Source: Nocardia niigatensis NBRC 100131 (GTDB taxonomy: Bacteria; Actinomycetota; Actinomycetes; Mycobacteriales; Mycobacteriaceae). Taken from it: DNA of 64,000 nucleotides. Every line of letters starts with the position of its first letter. Position 1 is the first letter of the stretch. The position numbers and the translations under genes were made by a program. Where the stretch lies: positions 1 through 64,000 of the forward strand of contig NZ_BAGC01000112.1 of assembly GCF_000308655.1 (NCBI RefSeq). Reading direction: 5' to 3'. Below are positions 17,417 to 26,457 of this stretch, piece after piece. The notes beneath the pieces are model-generated. The model did not search any database, had not been told where the DNA came from, and saw only the letters and a list, made by a program, of their open reading frames with translations.

Positions 17417-18960
17417 AACGACACCGCCTCGTAGAGCTTCCCGATTTCGTCCCGGCCCAGCACGCGCAGCGTGCCCGGCCGCTGATCGCCCAGTGCGACC
17501 GGTCCAATGTGGGTGCGCACCAGCGCGGTCACCGGGTGGCCGACCTCGGCCAGCAGGCGGCGCACGATGTGCTTGCGGCCCTCGTGCAGGATCACCTTCA
17601 CCAGCGACTTGCCCTGGCCGACCTCGAGCACCTGGAAGCGGTCCACCTTGGCGGGGCCGTCCTCCAGCTCGACGCCGTCCTTGAGCAGCTTGCCGACCTC
17701 GCGGTTCTTGACCTCACCGTTGACCGTGGCCAGGTAGGTCTTGGACACCTCGAAGGACGGGTGCATGAGCCGGTGCGCGAGATCGCCGTCATTGGTGAGC
17801 AGCAGCAGGCCCTCGGTGTCGGCGTCCAGGCGGCCGACGTGGAACAGGCGTTGCCCGGCCGCGATCCGCTCGGCGACGATGTCGCCCACGCAGGGGCGGC
17901 CCATCTCGTCGGACATGGTCGACTGCCAGCCCTTGGGCTTGTTCAGCGCCAGGTACACCTGCTCGTCGCGGATCACGACGCGCACGCCGTCGACCCGGAC
18001 CACCGCGGTCTGCGGGTCGATGCGCAGGCCCTGCTCGCGCACGATCTTGCCGTCGACCTCGATGCGGCCGGCGTCGATCATCTCCTCGGCCGCGCGGCGC
18101 GAGGCCACACCGGCCTTGGCGAGCACCTTCTGCAGCCGCTCGCCCTCGCCCCAGGGGAGTTTCTTCGGGCCCTGCGCGTCGGTGTCCACGTGCTGGCGGC
18201 GGGCCGGCTTGGCATTGCTGATCAGGACCGGGGCCACGACCTGCTTGACCGGCTTGGCGGTCTTCTTCTTGGCGGGGGTGTTCGGCGAGGTGTGCGGGGC
18301 CAGCGGGCTGCCACCGCCGATCCGGCCGCGCGAGGCGTTGCGGTCCTGGCCGAAACCGGCACGGTCGGCGCCGAATCCGGTGCGGGACTGGCCGCCTCGG
18401 CTGTCGCCGCCGCGTCCGCCGCGCGAGTCGGAGCCCCAGTCGCCGCGAGACTGGTTGCCGCGCGCGGAGTTTCCGTACGAGGAGCCGCCCCGCGAGGCCG
18501 AGCCACCGCGCGAACCGCCACCGCCCCACTGACTTTCACCGCGCGAGCCGTAGCCTTCGCCGCGCGAGCCGTAGCCTTCGCCGCGCGAGCTGTAGCCTTC
18601 GCCGCGCGAGCTGTAGCCTTCGCCCCGCGAGCTGTAGCCTTCGCCCCGCGAGCCGTAACCTTCGCCGCGCGAGCCGGAACCGCCGCGGGATCCGCCCCGG
18701 GAGTCGCCGTACGCGCCGCCGCGGGATCCGCCGGAGCGCGAGTCATAGGACCCGCTGCCGCCGCGTCCGCCGCCGTACGAGCCGCTGCCGCCGCGCGATT
18801 CGCCCGCGCCACCGCGGGCATTGCCATACGAGCTGCCGCCGCGCGCGGACCGGTCGTCTCCGGTCCGGCCGCGGGCGGCCCGGGAACCGCCGCGGGGCGG
18901 CGGTTCACTGCCACGTTTCCTACGATCCGGTGTGCCATCTCGGCGAGCGGGTGTATTCAC
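17413..18960 (-). CDS. rluB: RluB-type rRNA pseudouridine synthase with long Gly/Arg/Ser repeat extension
   Basis: This encodes 515 residues. The C-terminal ~245 residues are a complete RsuA/RluB enzyme: S4 domain (ERLQKVLAKAGVASRRAAEE), then the catalytic motif HVGRLDADTEGLLLLTNDG with the conserved Asp of RLD, and EGRKHIVRR. It should isomerise a uridine in 23S rRNA. The N-terminal ~270 residues are a low-complexity tail rich in G, R and S, including six to seven heptads SRGEGYS/G encoded by 21-bp repeats. Typical homologues are about half this length. An RGG-like tail suggests added RNA affinity, which is inference. Confidence 0.93.
   Translation of the reverse strand: MNTPARRDGTPDRRKRGSEPPPRGGSRAARGRTGDDRSARGGSSYGNARGGAGESRGGSGSYGGGRGGSGSYDSRSGGSRGGAYGDSRGGSRGGSGSRGEGYGSRGEGYSSRGEGYSSRGEGYSSRGEGYGSRGEGYGSRGESQWGGGGSRGGSASRGGSSYGNSARGNQSRGDWGSDSRGGRGGDSRGGQSRTGFGADRAGFGQDRNASRGRIGGGSPLAPHTSPNTPAKKKTAKPVKQVVAPVLISNAKPARRQHVDTDAQGPKKLPWGEGERLQKVLAKAGVASRRAAEEMIDAGRIEVDGKIVREQGLRIDPQTAVVRVDGVRVVIRDEQVYLALNKPKGWQSTMSDEMGRPCVGDIVAERIAAGQRLFHVGRLDADTEGLLLLTNDGDLAHRLMHPSFEVSKTYLATVNGEVKNREVGKLLKDGVELEDGPAKVDRFQVLEVGQGKSLVKVILHEGRKHIVRRLLAEVGHPVTALVRTHIGPVALGDQRPGTLRVLGRDEIGKLYEAVSL
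18541..18666. repeat. six tandem 21-bp repeats inside rluB
   Basis: Six consecutive 21-bp units occupy 18541-18666, with a partial seventh after. They encode the heptad S-R-G-E-G-Y-S/G on the minus strand. Units differ mainly by C/T and G/C changes at single sites. Such in-frame tandem repeats are prone to length variation between strains. Confidence 0.9.
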
Positions 18961-18971
18961 GTTGTCCTGTT

Positions 18972-19973
18972 TCAGTCATCGGTGCCGAGGTTGATATCAG
19001 CCTCGGCCGGTTTCTTCAGCCTGGTGTACCGGGGGTCGGTGTCCAGGCTCTCGTTGATCTCGTCGATCAGATCGACGCCCGGGAGCAGCGGGGCCAACGG
19101 CGGCAGATCCGCCAGTGACGCAAGTCCGATCCGTTCCAGGAACAGCTCGGTGGTGATGTACAGAGTGCCGTTGGTCTCCGGGTCCGCTCCGGCCTCCGCG
19201 ATCAGGCCCCGCGCCAGCAGGGTCCGGATCACGCCATCCACGTTGACACCGCGCACCGCACTCACGCGTGCTCGGGTAACCGGTTGACGGTACGCGATGA
19301 CCGCCAGGGTTTCCAAAGCGGCGCGTGTGAGCTTCGATCGTGCGCCGTCCAACAGCATACGTTCCACGTAGGGGGCGAATTCAGTCCGTGTGTAATAACG
19401 CCACCCGTCGCCCACGTATCTGAGATCCATGCCACTGCGCCGCGCGGTCAGCTCCGCGGACATCTCCCGCAGCGCGGTCTCCACCCGGATCGGATGATCC
19501 CGCAGCGCCGACGCTAGCAGTTCCACCGGTGCGGGCGCGTCGACCACGAGCAGCATCGCCTCGAGCGCGGACCGGAACTCGTCCTCGGTGAGCTCGTCCT
19601 CGTCGTCGAACTCCTGCGGATCGACCGGGAGCGCAGCCGGCGCGGCAGCTTCGGCCGCCGGCGCGGGGTCCGCGGCGTCGGATGCCGTGACTTCGGATTC
19701 GGAGCGTGTGATCTCCACCGCCGCGCCTGTGACTTCAGGCTCGGCCAACTCGGCCGCGGGCGTTGCCGGTCCGGCGCCGGACGCCGCGATGTCGGCCACG
19801 AGGGGCGTGATCGCCGCCGCTGACTCGGCGGCCTCACTCGCGGGCTCGGTGACTTCGGACTCCGGTTCCGTGATCGCTGCCCGCTCGGCGGCACCGGCGG
19901 CCGACTCGCCGGCGGCCGGGCCGCTCGCGGCCGGGTCCTGCGCGTCGTCACCCAAGTTCTGCACCTCGGTCAC
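18972..19973 (-). CDS. scpB: segregation and condensation protein B (ScpB)
   Basis: This encodes 333 residues. From about residue 125 there is a full ScpB: ALEAMLLVVDAPAPVELLASAL, the winged-helix segment TRAALETLAVIAYRQPVTRARVSAVRG, and the ELFLERIGLASLADLP C-terminus. ScpB dimers with ScpA form the kleisin subcomplex that works with SMC. The first ~120 residues are a low-complexity Ala/Glu/Thr/Ser extension, much longer than usual and probably disordered. The gene starts 4 bp inside the scpA stop. Confidence 0.93.
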   Translation of the reverse strand: MTEVQNLGDDAQDPAASGPAAGESAAGAAERAAITEPESEVTEPASEAAESAAAITPLVADIAASGAGPATPAAELAEPEVTGAAVEITRSESEVTASDAADPAPAAEAAAPAALPVDPQEFDDEDELTEDEFRSALEAMLLVVDAPAPVELLASALRDHPIRVETALREMSAELTARRSGMDLRYVGDGWRYYTRTEFAPYVERMLLDGARSKLTRAALETLAVIAYRQPVTRARVSAVRGVNVDGVIRTLLARGLIAEAGADPETNGTLYITTELFLERIGLASLADLPPLAPLLPGVDLIDEINESLDTDPRYTRLKKPAEADINLGTDD

Positions 19974-20959
19974 CCGTAGTCCTCTTCAATCGTCACCGGT
20001 TGGGCGGGTTGGTCTTCGAGCTCGCCGATCCAGCTGATGGACAGCGGGCCCAGGGGGTCGGGCTGGTCGAACTCGATGGTCTTGCCCCGGTAGAGCTCGA
20101 GCAGGGCGAGGAAGCGGGCCACGATCTGGATGGGTAGTTCGCAGTCGGCGCAGAGTTCGTGGAAGGTCGTCCAGCCGCCCGCGCCACGGCTTTTCAGCAT
20201 CTCCAGCACGAGTGCGGCCTGTTCGGCGATCGAAATCGTGTGGGCGTGGATGTGATCCAGTCCCACCTTCGGTTTCGGACGCGGCCGGAACACGGTGGCG
20301 GCGACTTCGGCGAACCCCGCGGCGTCCACCCCCAGCGTAACCTCGGGCAGCAGCTCCAGATACCGCTCCTCCAGCGACACCGCGCGCGGATAGCGCTGCA
20401 GCGCGGCCGCCTCCAACTCGCCCAGCAGGGCCGCGACCTGTTTGAAGGCGCGGTACTGCAGCAGTCGCGCGAACAGCAGGTCGCGCGCTTCGAGCAGTTC
20501 CAGGTCCTCCTCGTCGGAGACCTCGCCGGAGGGCAGCAGCCGGGCCGCCTTCAGGTCGAGCAGTGTGGCCGCGATGAGCAGGAATTCGGTGGTCTGGTCG
20601 AGGACCTTGTCCGCCCGCAGCCCCTTCTCCTCCGACAGCCGGGCGGTGAGCGCCTTGGTGTGGACGATGAATTCGTCGGTGACCTTGTGCAGCGCGATTT
20701 CGGTGACGTCGAGGCGTCGTGAGCTGATCAGCTGCAGCAACAGGTCGAACGGGCCCTCGAAGTTGGCGAGTTTCAGGTGAAACTTGCCCGCTGAGTCTGG
20801 ATTGTCCGGTACTGCGGCATCGTCCGAGGAAGCGGCGGTGTCCGTACCGGCGGACCCGGCGATATCGGCCAGGACCGACGAGTCCGCGCCGTCTGCGGGC
20901 AGCACCGAATCCGCCTCCGCCGGATCGTGCTCGGACGAAGGTTCGAGAGGATCGCTCAA
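19970..20959 (-). CDS. scpA: segregation and condensation protein A (ScpA, kleisin)
   Basis: This 329-residue kleisin has the typical start of the conserved region, FHLKLANFEGPFDLLLQLIS, near residue 60. Helices with EFLLIAATLLDLKAARLLP follow, and then a C-terminal winged helix (VARFLALLELYRGKTIEFDQ). ScpA bridges SMC heads and binds ScpB. The first ~55 residues are acidic and low complexity. It overlaps both parA (upstream) and scpB (downstream) by 4 bp, so the three are translationally coupled. Confidence 0.95.
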   Translation of the reverse strand: MSDPLEPSSEHDPAEADSVLPADGADSSVLADIAGSAGTDTAASSDDAAVPDNPDSAGKFHLKLANFEGPFDLLLQLISSRRLDVTEIALHKVTDEFIVHTKALTARLSEEKGLRADKVLDQTTEFLLIAATLLDLKAARLLPSGEVSDEEDLELLEARDLLFARLLQYRAFKQVAALLGELEAAALQRYPRAVSLEERYLELLPEVTLGVDAAGFAEVAATVFRPRPKPKVGLDHIHAHTISIAEQAALVLEMLKSRGAGGWTTFHELCADCELPIQIVARFLALLELYRGKTIEFDQPDPLGPLSISWIGELEDQPAQPVTIEEDYG

Positions 20960-21882
20960 CGGCCCGACCGCTGGATGACTTCCCGGGCCATGGCTCGATA
21001 GGCTTCAGCGCCACCGGATTTCGGCGCCCAGGTGGTGATGGGTTCACCGGCGACGCTGGCGTCCGGGAAGCGGACGGTCCGCGAGATCACGGTGTCGTAC
21101 ACGAGGTCGCCGAACACCTCGACCACGCGCGTCATGACCTGACGGGAATGCAATAGGCGGGCATCGAACATGGTCACCACGATGCCGTACAGGGTCAGCT
21201 CCGGATTCAGCCGGTCCCGCACCTTCTCCACGGTGTCGTTGAGCAGGGCCAGGCCGCGCAGCGAGAAGTATTCGCACTCCATGGGAATGATGACGCCGTC
21301 GGCGCAGGCCAGCGCGTTCACGGTGAGCAGGCCCAGGGAGGGCTGGCAGTCGATGAGGATGTAGTCGTAGCGGTCGCGCAGCGGCGCGATGGCCCGGCCG
21401 AGGGTCTGCTCGCGGCCGACCTCGTTGACGAGCTGGATCTCGGCGGCCGACAGGTCGATATTGCTGGGCAGCAGATCCATGCCCTCGACCTTGGTGTTCA
21501 TCAGCACGTCGTCGACATTGACCTTGCCGGGGCCGACGAGCAGGTTGTGCACGGTGACGTCCAGATCATGGTGCGCCACACCGAGTCCCGCCGACAGCGC
21601 GCCCTGCGGATCGAGGTCGACGAGCAGGACCTTGCGCCCGTATTCCGCCAGCGCCGCACCGAGATTGATGGTCGAGGTGGTCTTGCCGACGCCACCCTTC
21701 TGATTGCACATGGCGACGATGAGGGCAGGACCGGTGTGGTCGGCTTCGAGCGGCACGGGGATCTCGCGCACCGGGCGTCCGGTCGGACCGACTTCCCGAC
21801 CGTCGTGCACCACATCGGGTGCCTCCCACAGTGTTTGCGCGGCGGTTTCGATCCGCTGGCCCGCACCACCGGTAGTCGTCAC
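20956..21882 (-). CDS. ParA/Soj-like chromosome partitioning ATPase (Rv1708-like)
   Basis: This 308-residue Walker-type ATPase has the deviant Walker A motif KGGVGKTTSTINLG, the switch segment LLVDLDPQGALSAGLG, and DYILIDCQPSLGLLTVNAL as Walker B. The ~55-residue N-terminal extension precedes IVAMCNQKGGVGKTT. It is not next to a parB gene but heads the scpAB operon, as Rv1708 does. It is therefore likely the accessory ParA paralogue and not the primary oriC-linked ParA. Its exact partner is unknown. Confidence 0.92.
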   Translation of the reverse strand: MTTTGGAGQRIETAAQTLWEAPDVVHDGREVGPTGRPVREIPVPLEADHTGPALIVAMCNQKGGVGKTTSTINLGAALAEYGRKVLLVDLDPQGALSAGLGVAHHDLDVTVHNLLVGPGKVNVDDVLMNTKVEGMDLLPSNIDLSAAEIQLVNEVGREQTLGRAIAPLRDRYDYILIDCQPSLGLLTVNALACADGVIIPMECEYFSLRGLALLNDTVEKVRDRLNPELTLYGIVVTMFDARLLHSRQVMTRVVEVFGDLVYDTVISRTVRFPDASVAGEPITTWAPKSGGAEAYRAMAREVIQRSGR

Positions 21883-22203
21883 GTCCGCTGCTCCTTCGAC
21901 GTTCCTGCCCTTGCTCCGTCCACCGGCCTGCCGTGGACGACGCGCCCGGCCGCGTGTGCGACCGGGTCCTTCCTAGACGCTACCGCCTGTTCACACCGGA
22001 CCATCGCTCGGACACGCACCCTAAACCTGCACTTCAGGGCCGGTAAGGGTGTCCTCGCTCGGACTTGTGTCCGGTCAGGGGCATTCTTCGCTTGTGGGAC
22101 AGGAGGTTACGGCCTATGGACCCGGACTGCGGGGGATCAGCGGGGGTTTCTCCGAATCTCGTCCGATCCGGCCCACCCGATTCCGGTTCCGCTCAGTCGA
22201 TCC
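21883..22203. other. intergenic region upstream of the parA-scpAB operon
   Basis: These 321 bp should contain the operon promoter, but no clear -35/-10 pair could be fixed by eye. A 32-codon frame on the + strand (ATG 22116 to 22214) has an excellent AGGAGG at 22101-22106. Its composition is not convincing and it overlaps the minus-strand gene that ends at 22204, so it is not called as a gene. Confidence 0.4.
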
Positions 22204-22440
22204 CTACCAGGTGAACCGCCTCCCCTTCACCGCCCAGACACCCCGCCCCCGCGGAGTGATCCGCCATCGACCCTGACAGCGACTGTCCACGATAAGCCCT
22301 CGCGCCGCCAAGCGCGACACGGCGGCGCGCGCCGACCACGATGTCAGCGCACCCGCCCGCGCGAGTTCGGCCACCGTCAGCAGACCCCCGGCCGACAGCA
22401 CCCCCAGCACCGCGAACTCGGCTGCGACACCGTTCCTCAC
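22204..22440 (-). CDS. small winged-helix-like DNA-binding protein
   Basis: This encodes 78 residues: FAVLGVLSAGGLLTVAELAR, then SARAAVSRLAARGLIVDS and a basic GRWRITPRGRGVWAV wing. The pattern is that of a compact winged helix of the MarR/PadR kind. The GTG at 22440 overlaps the TGA of the upstream minus-strand gene (GTGA) and is preferred over a start at 22482. It should be cotranscribed with that gene. Its target is unknown. Confidence 0.65.
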   Translation of the reverse strand: MRNGVAAEFAVLGVLSAGGLLTVAELARAGALTSWSARAAVSRLAARGLIVDSRCQGRWRITPRGRGVWAVKGRRFTW

Positions 22441-22739
22441 GCGAACCTCACCGCCCGCCGCACGATCGACCGGCGCGGCCACACCGACTCGACATCACAA
22501 ATCCCCGCCAGCCTCGCCACCGACTCCGCACTCAGATGTTCCGGCGACGGCACAATTACCGCGTCGACATCGATCTCTCGCACCAGATCACCCAGCTCCA
22601 ACGCGGAGAATTCGGGCACCAGCAGCAGTACGTAGCCGAATCTCCGCGCGAGCCTCCGACATTGCGCGATGTCCCACTCGAAAGCGGGACCGGAGACTTC
22701 AGGATCGATATACACCATGGCTGTCGGTTTCGCCCTCAT
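22437..22739 (-). CDS. hypothetical protein of nocardial type, weakly resolvase-like
   Basis: This encodes 100 residues from ATG 22739, which has GAGAGGGG 8 bases upstream; an ATG at 22763 is possible. The sequence (MVYIDPEVSGPAFEWDIAQC, then RLARRFGYVLLLVPEF and DVDAVIVPSPEHLSAESVARL) has alternating strands and helices like the catalytic half of serine recombinases. I cannot see a nucleophilic serine in the right place. Similar short proteins are, from memory, frequent in Nocardia next to XRE regulators. Here it is divergent from one at 22869. Function is unknown. Confidence 0.6.
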   Translation of the reverse strand: MRAKPTAMVYIDPEVSGPAFEWDIAQCRRLARRFGYVLLLVPEFSALELGDLVREIDVDAVIVPSPEHLSAESVARLAGICDVESVWPRRSIVRRAVRFA

Positions 22740-22868
22740 GGCGTCTGCCCCTCTCATCCGCATTACCTATGGTTCGCGGTCGGCAAGGGCAGGAAGGGAC
22801 AGGAAAGGGACAGTTTTCCCCTCGCGCAACGGGTTACGGCGTCATGCGGACGGGACTACCCTCGGGGC

Positions 22869-24044
22869 ATGGCGAACGTTGGGCAGCGGATCGCGGCGGA
22901 ACGCAAGATCGCGGGCTTCGGACAGCAGAAGCTCGCGAATCGGGCGGGATACAGCCTCTCCATGCTCAAGGCGGTGGAGCAGGGACGTGAACCTGCGTCG
23001 CCGGGATTCATCGCGGCGATCGCGAAGGCGCTCGGCGTCGACCCGGATCGGTTGCAGGGCACGCCGTATGTCGAAACTTTGGGGGAGGACGGGCCGCTCG
23101 AGGGGCTCGCGCAATTGCGCACGGTTCTCGCCGAGGGCGCCTACGTCCAGCCCATCGAACCCAGGGGTATGCCGGATCTCCGGGCTGCGATCAGGCAGGT
23201 CGAGGCCGAGTTGCGCAACGACCGGACGCGGCGGGCACTGGCCCGGCTCGCGGACCTGATCCGGGAGCTGCACGGTGCGGTTCACGCTGCTGATTCGGGT
23301 ACGGACCGAGCGCAGGCATATGAACTGCTGTGTGCCGCCTACATTGCTGCTGAAGGCGCGACCTGTCGCCTCGGCTACTCGACGATGACGGCCCTGGTGC
23401 TGGACCGATTGGACTGGGCGTCTTCGCATTCCGATGACGCCGGCTATGCGGTCCGCAGCCTGATGAAGCGATCCCGGCTGCTGATGGCGCACGACTCCAC
23501 CGACGTGGCGATGTCGCTGGTAGAACGTGGTCTGAGCCTGGTTCCCGGCGATGCGGATGGCGAACGGGTACTGCGAGGCTACGGCCATCTGCGGGGTGCG
23601 ATCGTCGCCGCGCGCGGCCGTCGGCTCGACACGGCCATTGCGCACATCGCCGAGGCGCGGGCCATCGCGCGGCCGATGTCGGGTGAAAGCGATCTGTACA
23701 CAACGGATTTCGGTCCCGGCAATGTCGAGATCCACGCTTGCGCGATCGAGCTGGAAGCGGGCGATCCGGGCAAGGCGGCCCGCGATGGCGAAAAGCTGCG
23801 CCTGCCTGCGGGCATGTCCTCGCCACGAGCGGGTCACCACTGGCAGGACAACGCTCGGGCCTGGTTGATGATCGGCAAGCCGGACAAGGCATTGCTGGCC
23901 CTGAACAAGGCGCGGGCAGTCGCGCCCCAACAGACCCGTTTGCATCCCCAGGTGCGAGAGACTCTGCACGGCATCGCCGTAGCGGAGAAGCGGCGGAGTG
24001 AGACGCTGGCCGGGTTCGCGTCGTGGCTCGGTACCAGCATCTGA
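22869..24044 (+). CDS. XRE-family regulator with C-terminal TPR-like domain
   Basis: This 391-residue protein has an N-terminal XRE helix-turn-helix (RIAAERKIAGFGQQKLANRA, then GYSLSMLKAVEQGR). A long all-helical C-terminus with TPR-like repeats follows (for example AWLMIGKPDKALLALNKARA). This architecture is abundant in Nocardia and Streptomyces, where such proteins may act as peptide- or signal-responsive regulators. ATG 22869 follows a weak GGGGC. It faces the 22437-22739 and 22204-22440 pair divergently. Confidence 0.83.
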   Translation: MANVGQRIAAERKIAGFGQQKLANRAGYSLSMLKAVEQGREPASPGFIAAIAKALGVDPDRLQGTPYVETLGEDGPLEGLAQLRTVLAEGAYVQPIEPRGMPDLRAAIRQVEAELRNDRTRRALARLADLIRELHGAVHAADSGTDRAQAYELLCAAYIAAEGATCRLGYSTMTALVLDRLDWASSHSDDAGYAVRSLMKRSRLLMAHDSTDVAMSLVERGLSLVPGDADGERVLRGYGHLRGAIVAARGRRLDTAIAHIAEARAIARPMSGESDLYTTDFGPGNVEIHACAIELEAGDPGKAARDGEKLRLPAGMSSPRAGHHWQDNARAWLMIGKPDKALLALNKARAVAPQQTRLHPQVRETLHGIAVAEKRRSETLAGFASWLGTSI

Positions 24045-24189
24045 GCGAATGGTAGCCCGCACACCGACTCGTTCCGGCTGGTCGGTTTGGATGCGGTTTT
24101 CGCCACCGATCCGGGCCGGCCGCGCCGTAGGGTGATCGACGCCGGGGTGCGGGTAGGGTGCGGGGGAGGTTGCGGGTGCGAAGGGCCGA

Positions 24190-26457
24190 ATGTTGTTTGC
24201 GGGAACGGAATTCGCCGGGTATTTGATCGAGCGGCGGCTCGGAGGGGGCGGGATGGGGGAGGTTTTTCTCGCCCGGCATCCGCGATTGCCGCGGCTGGTG
24301 GCGATCAAGCTGCTGGCCCGGGAGTTGGTGTCGCAGCGGGAGACCCGGTCCCGGTTCGAGCGGGAGGCCGAGCTGGTGGCCCGGCTGGATCACCCGAATA
24401 TCGTTGCGGTGCACGACCGGGGCGTCGAGGACGGGCGGCTGTGGATCGCCATGCAGTACGTGGACGGTGGGGACGCGGCATCGCTGGACCCGTGCACGCT
24501 GCCCGCGCACGATGCCGTCCAGATCATCGGCGAGACCGCCAAGGCGCTGGACTACGCCCATTCGATGGGCGTGATCCACCGGGATGTGAAGCCGGCCAAT
24601 ATTCTGCTGACCCGCTCGGTGCCGGGGCAGGATCGGCGGATTCTGCTGACGGACTTCGGGATCGGGCGACTGCGCGACGACTCGGCGCAGATCACCCGCA
24701 CCGGGATGCTGGCGGCGACGATCACCTACGCCTCGCCGGAACAGTTGTCGGGGGCCGCGCTCGACCAGCGCTCGGATCAGTACTCGCTGGCGTGCACGCT
24801 GTTCCGGCTGCTCACCGGGTCGACGCCCTACCAGGCCGAGACCGCGGCGGCGGTGATCGCGGGACACCTGCAGCATTCGGCGCCGCGGGTGACCGACCGG
24901 CGGCCGGAACTGCCCGCCGCCCTCGATACCGTGCTGGCGCGCGGGCTGGCCAAGCGGCCGGAGGATCGCTTCGACTCCTGCCGCGCGTTCGCCGACGCTG
25001 CGCTGCAGGCACTGTCGGACGAGTCCGAGCCCACCGTGCTGCCGCTGCAGGTGGCCGCCGCGTCCCCCGTGACCACGCTGTTCGCGAGTTCCCGGGCGAC
25101 GACCGGATCGAGCGGCAGCGCGCCGGCGACGATCACCCTGCCACCGGTCGGCGAGCCCACGGTGCTGGACGAGCCGTCGTCCCCACCGGCCCCGCCGCCG
25201 CACCGGAGCAACGGGCGGCGCTGGTTTGCCGCCGGTGCGGCCGCGCTGGTCGTCGTGATCGCGACGGCTGCCGGAATCATCTGGGCGACACACTATTCCG
25301 GCTCCTCGAAGAGCGCGCCCCCGTCGGGCGCCGGCACCCCGTACGCCGCCGCGTACCCGGGCTTCGTGCCGTTGACGCAGATCAACGCCCTCGGAGACAA
25401 GGTCGACTACCCGGTGTCGGTGGAGGATCCGGCGAACGACGGCTGGCTGCCGTGCAAGCCGGTCTCGATCGCCGCCGCGGTGCCCCTGTCCGGGGCCGAT
25501 ACCGACGTGGCACTGGGCCGCACCGTGCTCGGCTCCGTGCGGCTGGCCGTCGACCAGTTCGTGCAGGGTGGTGGCAAGACGTGTCCGGTCACCATCCGGG
25601 AGTTCGACACCGCGGGCAGTCAGGCCACCGCGGCGCAGCTCGCCGAGAAGATCGCCGCCGATACCTCGATCGCCGCGGTGATCGGCCCGGCCCTGTCCCG
25701 GGAGGTGGTGGCGGCGGGCAAGACGTTCGACGCCGCCGGGCTGTCGTTCCTCACCCCGGTGGCGACGAATCCGCTACTGGCACAGTCGGGTTGGTCCGGT
25801 TTCTTCCGTGGCCTCGCCAATGACAATGCGGAGGGACCGGCGCTGGGCCGGTATCTGGCGAACACCGCGCGCTTCTCCCGCGTCTGCGTGGTGCGGGACA
25901 GCGGCGGCGGATTCGGCGGCTCGCTGGCGGATTCGGTGACCACCGGGCTCGGCACGGCCGCGCTCACCGCGTGCCAGATCAGCATCGACCCCGACGGCGA
26001 CTCGGGCGACGCGGTGAACACCATCGCCGCGGCGCACCCGGACGCGGTGTTCTACGCCGGATATCCGAAGGCCGCCGCCGCACTGCTCGCCAAGCTCCGG
26101 AACGCCGGCGTCACCGCGACCTACGTGCTCGGCGACGGCAGCTACGATCCCGGCTTCCGGAACGCTGCGGGCCCGGCCGCCACCGGCACCCTGGTCGCCT
26201 GCCAGTGCGGGCCGGTCACCGAACGCTTCGCCAGTGAGTATCGGTCCGCCACCGGATCCGCCCCGACCGCGTACGCCGCCGAGGCCTTCGACCTGACCGC
26301 GATCGTGTTGCGCGGCATCGTGTCCGGCCACGCGGGGCGCGCCGAATTGCGTGCCTACCTGCACGGCTACAACGGCGACGGCATCGCCCACGCGTACGGC
26401 TGGGGCGCGACCGGCGAACTCGGCGACCCCCGGATCTGGCTGTACCGGATCTCCTAA
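24190..26457 (+). CDS. receptor Ser/Thr protein kinase with extracellular type I periplasmic-binding-protein domain
   Basis: This encodes 755 residues. The kinase domain (~9-275) is Hanks-type and complete: Gly-rich loop GGGGMGEV (19-26), ATP-binding K40, HRDVKPAN with catalytic D132, DFG at 155-157, and the activation-segment end SPEQL. A Pro/Ser/Thr-rich juxtamembrane linker (~280-340) leads to one transmembrane helix (~347-368). The outside domain (~425-755) looks like a branched-chain-amino-acid-type ligand-binding protein (VSIAAAVPLSGADTDVALGR, then AAVIGPALSREVVAAGKTFD). It probably senses a small ligand directly and signals by phosphorylation. The ligand is unknown. The stop overlaps the convergent gene's stop. 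Confidence 0.9.
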   Translation: MLFAGTEFAGYLIERRLGGGGMGEVFLARHPRLPRLVAIKLLARELVSQRETRSRFEREAELVARLDHPNIVAVHDRGVEDGRLWIAMQYVDGGDAASLDPCTLPAHDAVQIIGETAKALDYAHSMGVIHRDVKPANILLTRSVPGQDRRILLTDFGIGRLRDDSAQITRTGMLAATITYASPEQLSGAALDQRSDQYSLACTLFRLLTGSTPYQAETAAAVIAGHLQHSAPRVTDRRPELPAALDTVLARGLAKRPEDRFDSCRAFADAALQALSDESEPTVLPLQVAAASPVTTLFASSRATTGSSGSAPATITLPPVGEPTVLDEPSSPPAPPPHRSNGRRWFAAGAAALVVVIATAAGIIWATHYSGSSKSAPPSGAGTPYAAAYPGFVPLTQINALGDKVDYPVSVEDPANDGWLPCKPVSIAAAVPLSGADTDVALGRTVLGSVRLAVDQFVQGGGKTCPVTIREFDTAGSQATAAQLAEKIAADTSIAAVIGPALSREVVAAGKTFDAAGLSFLTPVATNPLLAQSGWSGFFRGLANDNAEGPALGRYLANTARFSRVCVVRDSGGGFGGSLADSVTTGLGTAALTACQISIDPDGDSGDAVNTIAAAHPDAVFYAGYPKAAAALLAKLRNAGVTATYVLGDGSYDPGFRNAAGPAATGTLVACQCGPVTERFASEYRSATGSAPTAYAAEAFDLTAIVLRGIVSGHAGRAELRAYLHGYNGDGIAHAYGWGATGELGDPRIWLYRIS

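Noticed and set aside
18222..18938. Ala/Arg-rich frame opposite the rluB repeats as a separate repeat protein
   Set aside because: It is a frame-shifted reading of the Gly/Arg/Ser repeat DNA and has no independent signals.
22116..22214. 32-codon ORF on the + strand with a perfect AGGAGG nine bases upstream
   Set aside because: It overlaps the end of a better-supported minus-strand gene and its residue composition (Ser/Pro/Gly) is not distinctive. Conservation data would be needed.
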